NCBI GenBank assembly: GCA_964466455.1
Contig: CAYXNL010000008.1
Location: 1-54,278, forward strand
Origin: S010-25 sp964466455
Lineage (GTDB): Bacteria; Pseudomonadota; Gammaproteobacteria; SZUA-229
Direction of reading: 5' to 3'
DNA length: 54,278 nt
The notes beneath the pieces were generated by a model that was not told the origin of the DNA, did not search any database, and saw only the letters and a list, made by a program, of their open reading frames with translations. Below, in pieces: positions 51,398 through 54,278 of the stretch (the stretch's first letter is position 1; each line of letters opens with the position of its first letter). The position numbers were made by a program, and so were the translations under genes.

Positions 51398-54278
51398 GTG
51401 AACGGCCAGTGGCTGTTCATGGGTAATAATGTAGTGTTTTTCATTGGAGTAAACAAACCGCTAAAAGTTCTGCTGGCGAGGTTAATAATCGCTGGGAGTA
51501 TTTTTCTATTGCCTGTGGGTAATGCAATGGCAGTCGCCAATATGGTGACAGGTAGTTCGTTTACCTCTACTGACCCCGCGCGTAGTAATACCTATATGGA
51601 TGCCGGTGGTACCTGGAATGGTAGTAGCGAAGTTACAAATACCACAGGTGATACCTTTACCCTTACTCTGCAAAATACGGCAACAGGTTTAGCCTTAACC
51701 GACAGCGCGTTTAATTTTTCTTTAGGTGTTGATGTTGCTGCTGGTTTTCGTTTGCCGGTTTCCCCGTTTGCGGTAACGGTAACTGACTTTACCGGCACCT
51801 GTCCGCTTATTAACGGTGTGACAGCGACACAGCCGGGAGGTACGGGTACCCCGATCACGGTTAGCTTTCCAGCTAATACCAGGATTGAGCCGGGCTGTAG
51901 TTATAATCTTGATCTGGGTTTAACCACTGATAATACTGTTCCCTCGGTGGTTGCCGGTTTTTATAAGGTTGGCTTTAACCTGAGTTATAACGCAATAGAC
52001 AATACGCCCAGTAGTGTACACACACAGAAACAGACGCAGAGCGTGGAAGTGCGCAAAGGTGAAATTGCCCTGATTAAAACAGCGGTTACCACCCTGGCTG
52101 GCGATGGTGACACGGTTGAATATACGGTATCGCTACTGGGCGCGGGGGAGGGTGGTGTTTTTCATGTTTCGATGAAAGATGTGTTGTCAGCAGACTTTGA
52201 CCCGGCCAGCTTAACAATCGTTCCACTGGGTGGCTTGCCTACCGACCCCAGTCTGGGCAATCCACTGGTTGTGCCATATATTGCGACGAATCAAATTGTT
52301 GAATTTTCCGTTTTTGCAAAAGTTGCGGTTAATCCGAATGCTACCTCCTGCCCGTTACTACGTAATGATGCCACGGCCACGGAGCGACTTGGTGGCAGCA
52401 GCACCTATTTTGATATTGTTCCCTATGATCTACAAAACCCGTTTCTGGATTACACCGCACCGGTAATTACTATACCGTTCGGGGCGACGGGTGTAACCGT
52501 GACCGTACCAGTTAAAAATACCGGTACCGGCATTGCTAAAAATATCAGTATCAAGGCGGCAAATCTGGCTGCCTACAATATTGTGGTTGATAATGTTGCT
52601 TCACCAAACTGGTCTTATGCCGCCGGTGTGTTTACCTACACCGGTACACTGGCAGCGGGGGTCAGTGCCAATATTGTATTGACTGCCAGTGTTAGCAGTT
52701 GCCCGCCTCCCGCCGACAGAAACCTGAACTGGATCCCGGCATATAAAAATGCCTGTGGCACCGATTTCTTCCCGCCCCTGCGCTTTTCCAGGGTGACGAC
52801 CGGCAATCTACCAACCGTTAATGTGACTAAATCAACCCCGGCGGGTGCGTTGAATATCGGTCAGGCAGGTAGCTATAACCTGAGTATTAGTGGCAATAAT
52901 ATGAGTAGCCTGCCGGATGATGGCGTACCGACGAATCAGGACTTTGTGGTTACTGATACGCTGCCACTGGGGGTAACGGCAGTAAAAATAAACACAATTC
53001 CGGCCGGCACGGTAGTAACGGTTAATGGTGCACCTTACAGTGCAGGGGCGCTGATTCCTGATCAGGCAACAATAGTATGGCGTGGTGATCGGGTCGATCT
53101 GCTTGCCTTGCCGGTATTGAAAATTGATTATATTGCTGGCGTCAATGGTACCTGTCCGGCGGGGCTGGTGGGGCAGACTATTACCAATACAGCCAGTATT
53201 AATTATGCCGCCTGTAGTATTAATAACAGTAGTTCAGCCGGCTTTATTCTGAATGAAAATCCGGCGGGTGGTGCGGTGCTGAATATCGGTGTGGGCGGGG
53301 ACGGCAATTTTGAAGCCGGCGCCCGTGATACTGATGGCATCGCACGCAATCAGCCGCGCGAAGGCGAGCCGATTCCATTTACCGTCAATTACACCTTCCC
53401 CACCGGGTTTACCGGTATCTGGTCCAAAACCAGCTACCGCGCAGAATTACGTTCAAATGTGGTCACCGGTGTGCCACTGGTATTGACTGATAATCGTAAA
53501 AAGGTGCATTTACAGATTTCGCGCATCAGTGACGGTGCTTCGGTGTGTAATCTGGATTTAAATCCAGCTACCGATTTTACCGGTGGTGACGGTAGTGGGC
53601 CGCTGCTTATCCCTGATCTGGGTGCCATAAGCGGCTGTAGTCTGCCTGCCAATATGCAGAATCACACCATGACGCTGACCTATGCAGCGACTTCCCCTGA
53701 AGGCAATCTGGATGCAAATGGTAATCCGCTTAATGCTAATAATATCGGCGCTTATCTTGAAAATACCACGCTCACGGTAAATGGCGGCCCGACCAGTTGT
53801 GTCGGCAACACTGCTTTTGAACAGGCGGTGAATGTCAATATCGAACGTGCAGTACTGGGCTTAACGGCAACCTTGAATAATGGGAATCCGGTATCGGTAT
53901 GTTCGGTGGTACCGGCAACATTGAACCTTGCCGGGCCGGCAACTGATACATCGGTTGAAAATATTCTGTTGCAGTTCAACGATGCCAATTTTGAATTTGT
54001 CGATGCCGCCGGTAACCCCGGCAACCCCGCCAATACCAGCACAGATCTTACCTATGCCGGTTCACTGACAGGTATTGGCATGAACGGTTCACGCGTGGGA
54101 AATGATGTATCAATGATACCGGCATCAAATACCTCGGTAGTAAATGCCGATGGCAGTGTTAAATTTTATGTTCGTCTGCGTGATTCAACCGTGCCACGGG
54201 TGCTCTTGGCAAAAGTAGATTACGACAGCCATCATACGGCACCTGACGGTAGCCCAACAGATGTGGATCGTGATTACA
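51398..54278 (+). CDS. Giant secreted protein with DUF11-like repeats, putative adhesin (3' end beyond window)
   Basis: The frame from the GTG at 51398 is open to the last base of the window, at least 960 residues. AAGG lies seven bases before the GTG; an ATG at 51419 is a second choice. The signal peptide has LLARLIIAGSIFLLPVGNAMA, with cleavage after AMA near residue 50. The mature part is rich in Thr, Asn, Gly and Val, with successive beta-sandwich modules. Typical DUF11-like pieces are VEYTVSLLG, FVVTDTLPLGV and ITNTASINYAAC. There are few Lys. Paired Cys (such as SCPPP, GTCPAG, CSV) may form disulfides. The gene looks more GC-rich than the operon before it. A surface adhesin or cell-wall-like fibre is inferred. 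Its C-terminal anchor is not visible. Confidence 0.8.
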   Translation, partial: MNGQWLFMGNNVVFFIGVNKPLKVLLARLIIAGSIFLLPVGNAMAVANMVTGSSFTSTDPARSNTYMDAGGTWNGSSEVTNTTGDTFTLTLQNTATGLALTDSAFNFSLGVDVAAGFRLPVSPFAVTVTDFTGTCPLINGVTATQPGGTGTPITVSFPANTRIEPGCSYNLDLGLTTDNTVPSVVAGFYKVGFNLSYNAIDNTPSSVHTQKQTQSVEVRKGEIALIKTAVTTLAGDGDTVEYTVSLLGAGEGGVFHVSMKDVLSADFDPASLTIVPLGGLPTDPSLGNPLVVPYIATNQIVEFSVFAKVAVNPNATSCPLLRNDATATERLGGSSTYFDIVPYDLQNPFLDYTAPVITIPFGATGVTVTVPVKNTGTGIAKNISIKAANLAAYNIVVDNVASPNWSYAAGVFTYTGTLAAGVSANIVLTASVSSCPPPADRNLNWIPAYKNACGTDFFPPLRFSRVTTGNLPTVNVTKSTPAGALNIGQAGSYNLSISGNNMSSLPDDGVPTNQDFVVTDTLPLGVTAVKINTIPAGTVVTVNGAPYSAGALIPDQATIVWRGDRVDLLALPVLKIDYIAGVNGTCPAGLVGQTITNTASINYAACSINNSSSAGFILNENPAGGAVLNIGVGGDGNFEAGARDTDGIARNQPREGEPIPFTVNYTFPTGFTGIWSKTSYRAELRSNVVTGVPLVLTDNRKKVHLQISRISDGASVCNLDLNPATDFTGGDGSGPLLIPDLGAISGCSLPANMQNHTMTLTYAATSPEGNLDANGNPLNANNIGAYLENTTLTVNGGPTSCVGNTAFEQAVNVNIERAVLGLTATLNNGNPVSVCSVVPATLNLAGPATDTSVENILLQFNDANFEFVDAAGNPGNPANTSTDLTYAGSLTGIGMNGSRVGNDVSMIPASNTSVVNADGSVKFYVRLRDSTVPRVLLAKVDYDSHHTAPDGSPTDVDRDY

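Noticed and set aside
1..54278. tRNA, rRNA, phage or complete insertion sequence genes
   Set aside because: I looked for acceptor/T-loop patterns, transposase and integrase motifs on both strands and found none that I could support.

Overview
The window is a 54 kb stretch of a gammaproteobacterial chromosome. The lptD-surA-ksgA-apaG-apaH block, cysQ/yrfG, thyA-folA and a type II secretion (T2SS) pseudopilin operon all point to that class. GC content looks moderate to low (judged by eye, not computed). A CbbY-type phosphatase and a dihaem cytochrome c peroxidase hint at a possibly autotrophic respiratory organism, but the sequence does not fix genus or species. Three 100-N gaps mark a draft assembly. 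Two of them are flanked by duplicated sequence and are probably contig ends that should be joined.

Layout. 0.1-2.4 kb: a stress-protein-like gene, cysQ and yrfG. 2.4-9.5 kb (mostly minus): a YkgJ-type Cys-cluster gene and the T2SS genes gspG-H-I-J-K-L-M-N, with a divergent rhombosortase. 9.6-17.1 kb: an MscS-family channel, a lipoprotein, a P-type H+-ATPase, a membrane-anchored aspartic protease and a pteridine-reductase-like SDR. 17.2-21.3 kb (plus): midA (interrupted by a false gap), uppP, a VanZ-like gene, thyA and folA, closed by a clear terminator. 21.5-30.3 kb (minus): an essentially continuous run argD-argF-lptD-surA-ksgA-apaG-methyltransferase-apaH, linking arginine synthesis to outer-membrane biogenesis. 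30.5-38.5 kb: sodB, an N-acetylglutaminylglutamine-type amidotransferase, a TauE-like permease, cbbY, a degenerate EAL protein, an ABC exporter and a small beta-barrel. 38.6-40.2 kb: cytochrome c peroxidase and thioredoxin.

40.8-51.0 kb (plus) is the most interesting coding region. It is a nine-gene, tightly packed envelope cluster: a secreted coiled-coil protein, a large periplasmic TPR protein, a 1071-residue TPR lipoprotein, a second TPR lipoprotein, a small secreted protein, one ExbB/TolQ-like channel, two ExbD-like proteins and a TonB/AgmX-like transducer. It looks like a proton-driven, envelope-spanning machine related to Tol/Exb and to AgmX/PglI modules. The first ExbD has Asn where the proton-carrying Asp is expected. 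Downstream, running off the window, is a giant secreted protein with DUF11-like repeats that is probably a surface adhesin.

Two families of dispersed palindromic repeats lie between genes. Family 1 (about 135 bp) has three full copies and three partial ones. Its 52-bp core is present in both orientations relative to the asymmetric outer ends; two copies are exact inversions of each other between perfect 20-bp inverted repeats. Family 2 has one full copy of about 170 bp that supplies the last codons of the thioredoxin gene, and one 38-bp head-to-head junction of two ends.
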